The notes under the pieces: generated by a model | The model's database searches: none | What the model was told of the DNA's origin: nothing | What the model saw: the letters and a program-made list of their open reading frames with translations, nothing else | Origin: Achromobacter animicus | Lineage (GTDB): Bacteria > Pseudomonadota > Gammaproteobacteria > Burkholderiales > Burkholderiaceae_B | NCBI RefSeq assembly: GCF_902859585.1 | Contig: NZ_CADIJM010000002.1 | Span: forward strand, 62,001 to 126,000 | Reading direction: 5' to 3' | DNA: 64,000 nucleotides | Shown: one piece after another, positions 18,097 to 29,015 of the stretch | Position numbering within the stretch: position 1 is the stretch's first letter | How the letters are laid out: every line of letters starts with the position of its first letter | Translations under genes and position numbers: made by a program

Positions 18097-18816
18097 ATGT
18101 TGACCAAGAGCCTCACCCTCACCGAGCAGGTTGCCCGCCAGCTCGCCAGCGACATCGCGGATGGTGTCCATGCCGTCGGCGCCAAGCTGCCGGCCGGACG
18201 CGTGCTGGCCGAGCAATACGGCGTCAGCGCCGCCGTCATCCGCGAAGCCACAGAGCGCCTGCGCGCACAAGGGCTGATCCAGAGCCGGCAGGGTTCGGGC
18301 AGCACGGTCGTCTCGCGCACCGGGGCGCAAGGCTTTCAGGTGTCCACCGGCATCGCGGTCGACCGCAAGAAGCTCGCCAGCGTCTACGAACTGCGCATGG
18401 AACTTGAAGGCGGCGCAGCCGCCCTGGCGGCTGTCCGCAGCACGCCGCAGGACCTGGACGCCATGGCGTCAGCCCTCGCCTCGCTGCAAGCCCATCTGGA
18501 CCACCCCGAGGCCGGCGTCGAACATGACATCGCTTTCCACGTCGCCATCGCGACCGCCACGCACAACAGCTACTACCAGGACCTTTTGCAATACCTGAAC
18601 CTGCAGCTGCGCCTGGCGGTCAGCACCGCCCGATCCAACAGCCGCCTGCAAGATGGCCTGACCGCCGCCGTGCACCAGGAACACGTCGCCGTGTTCGAGG
18701 CCATCCGCGCCCGCGATCCGGACCGTGCCCGCCAGGCCGCCATCCGCCACCTGCAGCAAGCCGCCGGCCGCCTGCAACTCGATCTTCTCTCTCCCGCCGC
18801 ATCCCACATCTCATGA
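18097..18816 (+). CDS. GntR-family (FadR/FCD subgroup) transcriptional regulator
   Basis: The 239-residue protein has an N-terminal winged helix (LAEQYGVSAAVIREATERLRAQGLI, shortened here; residues 38-62, then QGSGSTVV) and a C-terminal all-helical FCD ligand-binding domain. FCD metal-binding histidines are plausible at HDIAFHVAIA and in HQEHVAVFEAI. Such regulators sense small carboxylates. It overlaps the FAD oxidase gene by four bases and so probably controls it in response to that enzyme's hydroxyacid substrate. The start is set by the conserved helix and by the tight promoter spacing. Confidence 0.9.
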   Translation: MLTKSLTLTEQVARQLASDIADGVHAVGAKLPAGRVLAEQYGVSAAVIREATERLRAQGLIQSRQGSGSTVVSRTGAQGFQVSTGIAVDRKKLASVYELRMELEGGAAALAAVRSTPQDLDAMASALASLQAHLDHPEAGVEHDIAFHVAIATATHNSYYQDLLQYLNLQLRLAVSTARSNSRLQDGLTAAVHQEHVAVFEAIRARDPDRARQAAIRHLQQAAGRLQLDLLSPAASHIS

Positions 18817-20225
18817 GCGCATCCGACTTTTCTCAACGGCTGGTCCAAGCCCTGGGCCCCGACACCGTCTTCACCGACCCGGCCGACATCGCGCCGTGGC
18901 TGTCCGATTGGCGCGGCCTGTACAACGGCCAGGCCCAGGCGGTTGTGCGCCCGCGTACGACGGCCGAGGTCGCCACGTGCCTTGCCTTGTGCCAGGAAGC
19001 CGGCGTGCCGGTCGTGCCGCGCGGCGGCAACACCGGCCTGTGCGGCGGCGCCACGCCTGACGGCGGCGCCAGCAACGTCGTCATCAGCCTGGACCGCATG
19101 AACGCCGTGCGCGCCATCGACACCGTGGCCAACACCATGGTTGCCGAGGCCGGCGCCATCCTCGGCAATCTGCGCCGCGCCGCGCAGGACGCCGGCCGCC
19201 TGCTGCCGCTCAGCCTGGCCGCCGAAGACTCCAGCCAGATCGGCGGCAACGTCGCCACCAACGCCGGCGGCGTGAACGTAGTGCGCTATGGCATGGCGCG
19301 TGAACTGGTCCTGGGCCTGGAAGCGGTGCTGCCCACCGGCGAAATCTTCCACGGCCTGCGCACCCTGCGCAAAGACAACACCGGCTACGACCTCAAGCAA
19401 TTGCTCATCGGTTCCGAAGGCACGCTCGGCATCATCACCGCCGTCGCGCTGCGCCTCTACCCGCGCACCGACGTGCGATCGGTCGTGCTGGCTGCCGTCG
19501 AATCGCCCGCGCAAGCGCTGCAACTCTTCGAGATCCTGTTCGAACAATGCGGCGCGCGCCTGCAGGCGTTTGAGTTTTTCACCGGCGATTGCCTGGACCT
19601 GGTGCTGACGCACGCCGAGGGCGTGCAGGAACCGTTCGAACAGCGCTACCCGGCCTACGTGCTGGTGGAACTGGCCGACACGACGGACGAAACCGCCCTG
19701 AACACGCTGCTCGAAAACGTCATCGGCACGGCGCTGGAACGCGGCCTGTGCCTGGACGCCGCGGTCTCGGCATCGCTGGCGCAGTTGCAGACGCTGTGGA
19801 AGCTACGCGAGGAAATCTCCGAAGCCCAACGCGCCGACGGCCCGCACCTGAAGCACGACGTGTCGCTACCGATCGAACGCATCCCCGACTTCATGCAGAC
19901 CGCCGAAGCCCGCGTACGCGCGCTGTACCCCGACATCCGCCCCTTCATCTTCGGTCACTTCGGCGACGGCAACCTGCACTACAACCTGTCCCGCCCCGCA
20001 GGCGCAGACCGAAACTGGGTCGCTGAGCATGGGGCGGCGATCACGGATGCGGTGTTGGATGAAGTGAATCGGTATGGCGGGAGTATTTCTGCCGAGCATG
20101 GGATCGGGCAGTTGAAGCGGGAGCACTTTCTGCACAGCAAGGATGCTGTGGAGCTGCGGTTGATGCGGGAGATCAAGAAGGTGATGGATCCTGCGGGGAT
20201 CATGAATCCTGGGAAGTTGTTGTAG
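18813..20225 (+). CDS. FAD-binding 2-hydroxyacid oxidase/dehydrogenase (GlcD/Dld2-type)
   Basis: The 470-residue protein carries the PCMH-type FAD domain (VPVVPRGGNTGLCGG, SSQIGGNVATNAGG, GSEGTLGIIT) and the FAD-oxidase C-terminal domain with the metal-ligand motifs GHFGDGNLHYN and SAEHGIGQLK. This family includes D-2-hydroxyglutarate dehydrogenase, D-lactate dehydrogenase and glycolate oxidase GlcD. The substrate cannot be fixed, but coupling to an FCD-type GntR regulator suits a short hydroxyacid. From about base 20020 to the stop, codons switch to G-ending choices unlike the C-rich body of the gene, right at the border of the repeat island. Confidence 0.9.
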   Translation: MSASDFSQRLVQALGPDTVFTDPADIAPWLSDWRGLYNGQAQAVVRPRTTAEVATCLALCQEAGVPVVPRGGNTGLCGGATPDGGASNVVISLDRMNAVRAIDTVANTMVAEAGAILGNLRRAAQDAGRLLPLSLAAEDSSQIGGNVATNAGGVNVVRYGMARELVLGLEAVLPTGEIFHGLRTLRKDNTGYDLKQLLIGSEGTLGIITAVALRLYPRTDVRSVVLAAVESPAQALQLFEILFEQCGARLQAFEFFTGDCLDLVLTHAEGVQEPFEQRYPAYVLVELADTTDETALNTLLENVIGTALERGLCLDAAVSASLAQLQTLWKLREEISEAQRADGPHLKHDVSLPIERIPDFMQTAEARVRALYPDIRPFIFGHFGDGNLHYNLSRPAGADRNWVAEHGAAITDAVLDEVNRYGGSISAEHGIGQLKREHFLHSKDAVELRLMREIKKVMDPAGIMNPGKLL

Positions 20226-20228
20226 GCT

Positions 20229-20328
20229 GCGTCAGATCTTCGTGGGTCGTATCAGAGCTTCGTATGCCGCATCAGATCTTCGTAGGCCGCATCAGATCTT
20301 CGTAGGTCATATCAGATCTTCGTAGGTC
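20229..20328. repeat. Five tandem copies of a 20-bp unit
   Basis: The unit GCATCAGATCTTCGTAGGTC is repeated five times without spacing (20229, 20249, 20269, 20289, 20309), with one to four changes per copy. It begins three bases after the stop of the FAD oxidase gene. It opens the noncoding island 20226-21397. Confidence 0.93.
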
Positions 20329-20338
20329 GCCCGACGCC

Positions 20339-20478
20339 GCGGTCACCGTGGGCACGATCGCCCACGATTGCGGTCCGGAGCCTTCGCTCCGGACTGCCCC
20401 GTTGTCATCCTCGTCCGCCTTCGGCGCCCTACGGATTCCCTCGGGCGCATCGACGGCGCTCGCGCCCACGGTGACCGC
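20339..20478 (+). repeat. 140-bp palindromic element, copy 1
   Basis: The element is bounded by a 15-bp perfect inverted repeat (GCGGTCACCGTGGGC at 20339 and its complement at 20464). It contains an 87-bp core (20365-20451) that recurs inverted at 21222-21308. The core includes a perfect 9-bp stem with CTTC loop at 20373-20394. An open frame across it encodes low-complexity peptide that I do not regard as a gene. It looks like a dispersed REP/MITE-type repeat. Confidence 0.85.
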
Positions 20479-20554
20479 GACGCCGTGCTGCTAGGGTCTT
20501 TGGTATGGGGCGCTGCAAGACCTGTGTTCAGGGCAGGAAATCTGCGGGGCCGCC

Positions 20555-20757
20555 GGGTTGCTGCCGCCCGGGCGGCGGCAACCCAGCATCTGTCCCGTGG
20601 AACGTCGGGGCGGTGTGCGCTTGCGCGATGGCGGGGATCGGTTTGCTAATGGTGCTCGCCGACGGGGGAGGGGCCGTGATGGGCGGCGCGCGTCAACGGT
20701 CCGCTACAACCTGCCGACCCGTACGCGCGCCGCCCATCGGGCACTTGAGTTCAAGTG
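20555..20757. repeat. Cluster of three further hairpins
   Basis: A 30-bp near-perfect palindrome lies at 20555-20584 (one mismatched pair around CGCCCGGGCG). A perfect 13-bp stem GGGCGGCGCGCGT pairs 20681-20693 with 20723-20735 across a 29-base loop. A 7-bp stem CACTTGA/TCAAGTG lies at 20742-20757. None is followed by a T-run. No coding frame with recognisable content covers 20480-20830. Confidence 0.75.
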
Positions 20758-20831
20758 GCGATTAGCGTCGGTACTGGTTGAGTTTGGCGAGATCGTCCGC
20801 CGCTGCCTGTGTCTGACCTCGTCGCGATGGC

Positions 20832-20990
20832 GGTGTCTGACACCTCACTTGGTCTTACGAATTCGAGTCCGTGGGTGTCAGACACCCGACTTGGTCTTAC
20901 GAATCTAGCGGTGTCAGACACCTGACTTGGTCTTATGAATCTGGCGGTGTCAGACACCCGACTTGGTCTTCCAAATCCGACGATGTCAGG
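20832..20990. repeat. Four-copy 36-42-bp tandem repeat with internal palindrome
   Basis: Four units start at 20832, 20874, 20910 and 20946, and a decayed fifth at 20982. Each full unit begins with a perfect 13-bp palindrome (GGTGTCAGACACC or its T variant) followed by ACTTGGTCTT and a variable tail. Units two to four are 36 bp; the first is 42 bp. It is not a CRISPR array because the material between palindromes is itself repeated. Confidence 0.9.
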
Positions 20991-21193
20991 CGGTATCTCA
21001 ACCAGATGCCGCCACACGCGAAGCGTCATCGCCTCGACGCAAGACGACGCGTAAGCCCCCAAAGGCCGCCCGCGCGGCCGGCCGGGGGCGGGCACCGCAA
21101 GACGCTTCTCTTCCACCCCGCGGATGGCAAGAACCTAAAGAACCCGACTCGCCCCAACGCCCCGGAAGATTAAGCAACTCGAGCCCGGTGTGG

Positions 21194-21333
21194 CGTGGGC
21201 CTGGGGTGGGCGGGGCGTTTAGATGCGCCCGAGGGAAACCGAAGGGAGCCGAAGGCGTACGAGGTTGACGAAGGGGCAGTCCGGAGCGAAGGCTCCGGAC
21301 CGCAATCGTAGCCCCGCCCACCCCAGGCCCACG
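21194..21333 (-). repeat. 140-bp palindromic element, copy 2 (inverted)
   Basis: Bounded by a perfect 22-bp inverted repeat (21194-21215 with 21312-21333). It carries the same 87-bp core as copy 1 on the opposite strand, including the perfect 9-bp stem with GAAG loop at 21279-21300. The terminal stems of the two copies differ in sequence although each is self-complementary. The stretches 21000-21193 and 21334-21397 hold only a short direct repeat (CTAAAGAACCCGA near 21135 and 21348). Confidence 0.85.
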
Positions 21334-21397
21334 ACGCGCCGGGCGTCTAAAGAACCCGATCCGACGCAAGCCGCAAGCCGCAAGCCACACCCGCAAC

Positions 21398-23596
<2,199 letters not shown>

Positions 23597-23703
23597 CTAG
23601 GCAGACACCGTCATGCAGGTTCGGTACACTTTTTTCCACCCGCCGCGTGTACAGTCTTAGAGTCTTACCGTTCGGCATCAGCCCACTTAAGAAGGAATCG
23701 AGC

Positions 23704-24267
23704 ATGCAACTGAACCTACGCACTTTGGCGCCCGCCCTCGTTGTCGTGACATTGGCGCTAGCGGGTTGCAAGACCGCCCCGACTAAGACGTCCGACGCCG
23801 CGACCACGCCTCAGGCGGGCCAGCAATCCGCCACGCCCGCGACCGCCGCGCGCGTGGATTTCTATCTCGCCAAGCGTGAACCCGGCGCCGGCCTGCGTGA
23901 AGTCAGCCTCCCGGACGGCAAGCTCTATCTGCAGGAAACGCCCGTCCTCACGCGCGCCGACCTGACCGATGCCGCCGCACTGGTGGACCGCCAAGGCCAG
24001 AACTTTGTTGGCCTGCGTTTCTCTGAAGCCGGCACGCGCAAGCTCACCACCGTCAGCACGGCCAACGTCGGCAGCGTCCTGGCTCTGGTGATCGATCAGG
24101 AACTGGTTGCCGCGCCGCTGATCGGCGAACCGCTCAACCGCGGCGTGCTGGCATTCGGCGTGCCTTCGGCTCAAGCCGCTTCCGAGATCGCCGCCCGCAT
24201 CCGTGGCGACGCCGCTCCCGCGGCAGGTGGCACGGCCCCCGCGCCGGCGCCCGCCGCCAAGCCCTGA
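23704..24267 (+). CDS. Lipoprotein with SecD P1-head-like domain
   Basis: The 187-residue product starts with a lipoprotein signal (VVVTLALAGCKT, lipobox LAGC), then a Thr/Ala/Gln-rich spacer. The domain at residues 60-165 resembles the periplasmic P1 head subdomain of SecD/SecDF: VGLRFSEAGTRKLTTVS, VLALVIDQELVAAPLIGEP and a closing EIAARI helix. A Pro/Ala tail ends the protein. I know no assigned function for such orphan head domains; by analogy it may bind extracytoplasmic polypeptide. AAGGAA precedes the ATG. Lone gene with a strong terminator behind it. A second protein of this type is at 50079-50474. Confidence 0.72.
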   Translation: MQLNLRTLAPALVVVTLALAGCKTAPTKTSDAATTPQAGQQSATPATAARVDFYLAKREPGAGLREVSLPDGKLYLQETPVLTRADLTDAAALVDRQGQNFVGLRFSEAGTRKLTTVSTANVGSVLALVIDQELVAAPLIGEPLNRGVLAFGVPSAQAASEIAARIRGDAAPAAGGTAPAPAPAAKP

Positions 24268-24275
24268 TTCAGGGC

Positions 24276-24315
24276 GCGCAAAAAAACCGGCTCATGTAGC
24301 CGGTTTTTTTTGCGC
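24276..24315 (+). terminator. Strong bidirectional-looking terminator
   Basis: CCGGCT and AGCCGG form a stem with loop CATGT, extended by an A-run/T-run pair and outer GCGC/GCGC; eight T residues follow on the plus strand. It lies 10-50 bp after the lipoprotein gene. Confidence 0.92.
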
Positions 24316-24412
24316 CGCGTTTTTGTCCGGAAGGGGCGGCGCATGTATCGCGGGCGTCCAACAAGAGCGGGATGAATGGTTCCGCGTGGACGACCGCCCG
24401 CCTGTATCGCAA

Positions 24413-24862
24413 TCAGCCGATCTTGCGGCCGCGCGGCTTGATGCCGCGGCGAAGCAATGTGGTTTCGATGAAGGTCTGGGTCAACGCTTCGAGCAATGCC
24501 CGTTCGTCAGCCGTCAGCGACTCGAATTGCGAGGGCGAAATGTTGGGATAGGGCCAAGGCGCCTGCGGGCGGGGCCGGCCGCCAGGGCGCGGCGCGGCGT
24601 CGGACACGCCTGATACTGGCAAGGTATTGCTCAGGTCGTAGGCTTCCAGGGGAAGTTCCATGGGACCCTTGCCGGTCTCCAGCCATTCGACTTCGATCTT
24701 CAACACCTGCGCCAGCTTGCGCGCGGATCGGCTCGAATGCCGCAGACCACTTTCGTAGCTGCCGATAGCACTTTGGGAGATGCGCACCAAACGGGCGAGC
24801 GCCTTCTGCGTGTGGCCACGAAGAAGACGCGCATGCTTCAGTCGGTCTGAGAATGTTTTCAC
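24413..24862 (-). CDS. XRE-family helix-turn-helix regulator
   Basis: The 149-residue protein has an N-terminal Cro/CI-type HTH at residues 5-60 (LLRGHTQKALARLVRISQ, then SAIGSYESGLRH). The middle is Pro/Arg-rich and the C-terminal 45 residues (SLTADERALLEALTQTF) look like a short helical oligomerisation segment. There is no peptidase domain, so it is not a LexA/CI-type cleavable repressor. It is divergent from the winged-helix regulator at 24940 with 77 bp between, so mutual or shared control is likely. Target genes are unknown. Confidence 0.8.
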   Translation of the reverse strand: MKTFSDRLKHARLLRGHTQKALARLVRISQSAIGSYESGLRHSSRSARKLAQVLKIEVEWLETGKGPMELPLEAYDLSNTLPVSGVSDAAPRPGGRPRPQAPWPYPNISPSQFESLTADERALLEALTQTFIETTLLRRGIKPRGRKIG

Positions 24863-24939
24863 AGGGCGATTGAAGCTTGCAGGTCTGTCACGTTGGTGGA
24901 TATAAGTAACACTAGGGTGATAACTTCTGAGGCGGTCGC

Positions 24940-25635
24940 ATGTGGGAGCGGGGCAGCGTGTTCATCGTGCCATCTGAGAATGTGGCGGGGTGGCGTCTTG
25001 CCGCCGTGCTGCGCCAGTTTCAATGGGAGACCCGCGTCTTCGCATCGGTGGACGCGCTGCAGGAACACCTGCCTGACCAGGCGCCGGATCTGCTTGCGCT
25101 GCAGGGCCCGCGCGCCGGCATTGCCGACCTTGTCGGCCATTTGCGCCAGGCCGCGCCCGGTGCCCGGGTGGTGTGGCAGGACGGCAGCGCCACCGCGGCC
25201 GAGCGCGCGGCGGCGCTGGACGCGGGCGTCGATGCCTGTGTGCCGGTCGGCATGGAGCCCCTGGAATGGGATGCGCTCTTGCGCAGCTTGTACCGGCGTT
25301 CGCGATGCGGACCGGGCGCTTGGCGCGTCGTTGCGCCGGGGCGGGTGCTGGTGGGCCCAGCGGGTCAGCGCCTGCCGCTCACGCTGCGCGAGCGCGCCGT
25401 GTTGATGCGGTTGTTCAATGCGCCGGGCTACTGCCTGCATCGCGAAAACTTCTTTCCGGCGGAAACGCGCGACCCCCTGGACGGCGCGCGGCGCGTGGAT
25501 GTCGTCGTGTCGCGGCTGCGCAGCAAGGCGCGCCGGTTCAATATCGAACTTCCGCTATTGGCGGTGCGGGGATGGGGGTACATCCTGCTGCCCGAAGGCG
25601 CGGGCAGGGCGCCTTCGGTGGCGGACGGCGTCTGA
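24940..25635 (+). CDS. OmpR-type winged-helix regulator with degenerate receiver
   Basis: The 231-residue protein has the layout of an OmpR/PhoB regulator: a receiver-like half (1-120) and a C-terminal winged helix (130-220; LTLRERAVLMRLFNAPG, RRVDVVVSRLRSKARRF, RGWGYIL). The receiver lacks the phosphorylation chemistry: the acceptor aspartate position reads LLALQ with Gln at 55, and the N-terminal acidic pair is replaced by PSEN. It is therefore probably phosphorylation-independent. No kinase is adjacent; the divergent XRE gene is the only neighbour with a regulatory role. Confidence 0.75.
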   Translation: MWERGSVFIVPSENVAGWRLAAVLRQFQWETRVFASVDALQEHLPDQAPDLLALQGPRAGIADLVGHLRQAAPGARVVWQDGSATAAERAAALDAGVDACVPVGMEPLEWDALLRSLYRRSRCGPGAWRVVAPGRVLVGPAGQRLPLTLRERAVLMRLFNAPGYCLHRENFFPAETRDPLDGARRVDVVVSRLRSKARRFNIELPLLAVRGWGYILLPEGAGRAPSVADGV

Positions 25636-25636
25636 C

Positions 25637-26773
25637 TTACAGCACTACCAGGTTGTCCCGGTGCATGAGCTCGGGTTCGGTCATGCTGCCCAGAATGCGC
25701 GCGATCTGCGACGACGGCTGGCGCAGGATGCGGCGCGTGTCGGCAGACGAATAATTGATCAGCCCGCGGGCGCATTCCACGCCCTTGCTGTCCACGCAGG
25801 CCACGACGTCGCCGCGGCCGAACTCGCCCTCGACATCGGTCACGCCGATGGGCAAGAGGCTCTTGCCTTCGCGCAGCAACGCTTGCACGGCGCCGTCGTC
25901 CAGCACGACGCGGCCGCGCAGCCGCAGGTGATCGGCCAGCCATTGCTTGCGCGCCGACCACACCGGCAGCACGGCCTGCAGTTCGCTGCCGATGCACTCG
26001 CCCTGGGCCAGTCGCGTCAGCACGTTGCGTTCGCGGCCCGAGGCGATGACGGTATGCGCGCCGCTGTGCGCCGCGCGCTTGGCGGCCAGCACCTTGGTCA
26101 GCATGCCGCCGGTGCCGATGCCGCTGCCCGCGCCACCCGCCATCGCTTCCAGCGCGGGTTCGCCGGCCTGGGCATGCGAAATGAATTTGGCTTGGGGATT
26201 CTTGCGCGGATCCGAGTCGTACAGGCCACGTTGGTCGGTCAGGATGACCAGCGTGTCGGCTTCGATCAGGTTGGTGACCAGCGCGCCCAGCGTGTCGTTG
26301 TCGCCCAGGCGGATTTCATCGGTCACGACGGTGTCGTTTTCGTTCACGATGGGCACGACGCCCAGACGCAGCAGCGCAAACAGGGTGCTGCGCGCGTTCA
26401 GATAGCGGTGACGGTCGGCCAGGTCTTCGTGGGTCAGCAGGATCTGCGCGGTGCGCAGGCCGTGTTCCGCGAAGGCGGCCTCGTAGGCCTGGCACAGTCC
26501 CATCTGGCCCACGGCCGCCGCGGCCTGCAGCTCGTGCATGACGGACGGGCGCTTGCGCCAGCCCAGGCGCGCCATGCCTTCGGCGATGGCGCCGCTGGAC
26601 ACCAGCACGATCTGCTTGCCCTGCTTGTGCAGGGCGGCGATCTGCGCGGCCCAGTGGGCGACCGCGGCGCGGTCCAGGCCTCGGCCTTCGTTGGTGACCA
26701 GCGACGAGCCGACTTTGGCGACGATGCGCTGGGCGTGGGTGACGACGGAAACGGCGGGTGATTCAGCAGACAT
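25637..26773 (-). CDS. proB: Glutamate 5-kinase ProB
   Basis: ProB phosphorylates glutamate in the first step of proline synthesis. The 378-residue product has the amino-acid kinase domain ([49 protein letters not shown]) and a C-terminal PUA domain (residues 280-365). Length is that of long ProB proteins. It lies downstream of obg on the same strand with a 55-bp gap, the common obg-proB order in betaproteobacteria. Confidence 0.97.
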   Translation of the reverse strand: MSAESPAVSVVTHAQRIVAKVGSSLVTNEGRGLDRAAVAHWAAQIAALHKQGKQIVLVSSGAIAEGMARLGWRKRPSVMHELQAAAAVGQMGLCQAYEAAFAEHGLRTAQILLTHEDLADRHRYLNARSTLFALLRLGVVPIVNENDTVVTDEIRLGDNDTLGALVTNLIEADTLVILTDQRGLYDSDPRKNPQAKFISHAQAGEPALEAMAGGAGSGIGTGGMLTKVLAAKRAAHSGAHTVIASGRERNVLTRLAQGECIGSELQAVLPVWSARKQWLADHLRLRGRVVLDDGAVQALLREGKSLLPIGVTDVEGEFGRGDVVACVDSKGVECARGLINYSSADTRRILRQPSSQIARILGSMTEPELMHRDNLVVL

Positions 26774-26828
26774 GATGGCGGCCGGCTGCGGCGAAAAAAA
26801 GCGTAATCGAAAGGACTGCGATTATGGC

Positions 26829-28166
<1,338 letters not shown>

Positions 28167-28427
28167 TTACTCGGCAGCGACGATCGAAACGGTCTGCTTG
28201 TTCAATGCGCCCTTGAAGCCGAATTGAACCTTGCCGTCGACCAGCGCGAACAGGGTGTGGTCCTTGCCCATGCCGACGTTCACGCCAGCGTGGAAGCGAG
28301 TACCGCGCTGACGCACGATGATCGAACCAGCGGGAATGAGTTCGCCGCCGAATGCCTTGACGCCCAGACGCTTCGATTCTGAGTCGCGTCCGTTCCGCGT
28401 AGAGCCGCCGCCCTTTTTCTGTGCCAT
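28167..28427 (-). CDS. rpmA: 50S ribosomal protein L27
   Basis: An 86-residue L27 with the usual N-terminus [19 protein letters not shown] and the core [24 protein letters not shown] and GRDHTLFAL-like region ([12 protein letters not shown]). It lies between rplU and obg on the minus strand. Confidence 0.98.
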   Translation of the reverse strand: MAQKKGGGSTRNGRDSESKRLGVKAFGGELIPAGSIIVRQRGTRFHAGVNVGMGKDHTLFALVDGKVQFGFKGALNKQTVSIVAAE

Positions 28428-28461
28428 GTTTAGCTCCTGCTAAGTGGTACCGAGTCGCTTC

Positions 28462-28773
28462 TTAAGCCGTGATGGCTTCGATGCGGATTTCGGTGTAGTT
28501 CTGACGGTGGCCCTGACGCTTCTGATAGTGCTTGCGACGGCGCATCTTGAAGATCTTGACCTTGTCGTGGCGGCCTTGCGCAAGAACCGTTGCCTTGACC
28601 ACGGCGCCGGAGACGAGGGGCGTGCCAACTTTCAGTTGGTCGCCTTCGCCCACGGACAGCACTTGGTCCAGGGTGATTTCTTGCCCAATGTCAGCCGGTA
28701 TCTGTTCTATCTTGAGTTTTTCGCCAGCGGCAACGCGATACTGCTTGCCACCGGTTTTTACGACCGCGTACAT
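28462..28773 (-). CDS. rplU: 50S ribosomal protein L21
   Basis: A 103-residue L21 beginning [20 protein letters not shown] and containing [19 protein letters not shown], the RNA-binding basic stretch near the C-terminus. AGGAAC precedes the ATG. First gene of the rplU-rpmA unit, served by the strong promoter at 28945-28973. Confidence 0.98.
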   Translation of the reverse strand: MYAVVKTGGKQYRVAAGEKLKIEQIPADIGQEITLDQVLSVGEGDQLKVGTPLVSGAVVKATVLAQGRHDKVKIFKMRRRKHYQKRQGHRQNYTEIRIEAITA

Positions 28774-28944
28774 GGGGTGTTCCTTAAATAGGTAAATGGG
28801 TTCGTTCGTGTGGCCTGCCCTGCTGGGCGAGGGTGCCTTGCTGAACCGTCCTTGCCAAATGCCCGAAGATTCAGGGCTGACCAGGACGTCAGGTGGCATA
28901 CACGAACAACCGACGTAATTCGGCCATTGCTGACCGAATCCGAG

Positions 28945-28973
28945 ATATTAGCCCGGGACTTTTGGAAAGTCAA
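28945..28973 (-). promoter_or_regulatory. Near-consensus sigma70 promoter of rplU-rpmA
   Basis: On the minus strand TTGACT (28968-28973) and TAATAT (28945-28950) are separated by exactly 17 bp. It lies about 170 bp upstream of rplU, leaving a leader long enough for ribosomal-protein autoregulation. Nothing else is recognised in the gap 28774-29015. Confidence 0.85.
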
Positions 28974-29015
28974 AAAGCTGTTGCAGGCTAAGGGCTTAGG
29001 TGTGGCGTGAAGGCT

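Noticed and set aside
18813-20225. Candidate DprE1 partner for the UbiA-like operon
   Set aside because: Its motifs (GHFGDGNLHYN, SAEHGIGQ) are those of GlcD/D-lactate-type oxidases, and it is coupled to a GntR regulator far from the operon.
20272-20469. Small minus-strand open frame in the repeat island
   Set aside because: It lies inside 140-bp element copy 1 and the 20-bp repeats; the related frame in copy 2 diverges as expected for noncoding repeats.
20832-20990. Possible CRISPR array
   Set aside because: The segments between the 13-bp palindromes are themselves near-identical, units are 36-42 bp in total, and no cas gene is present.
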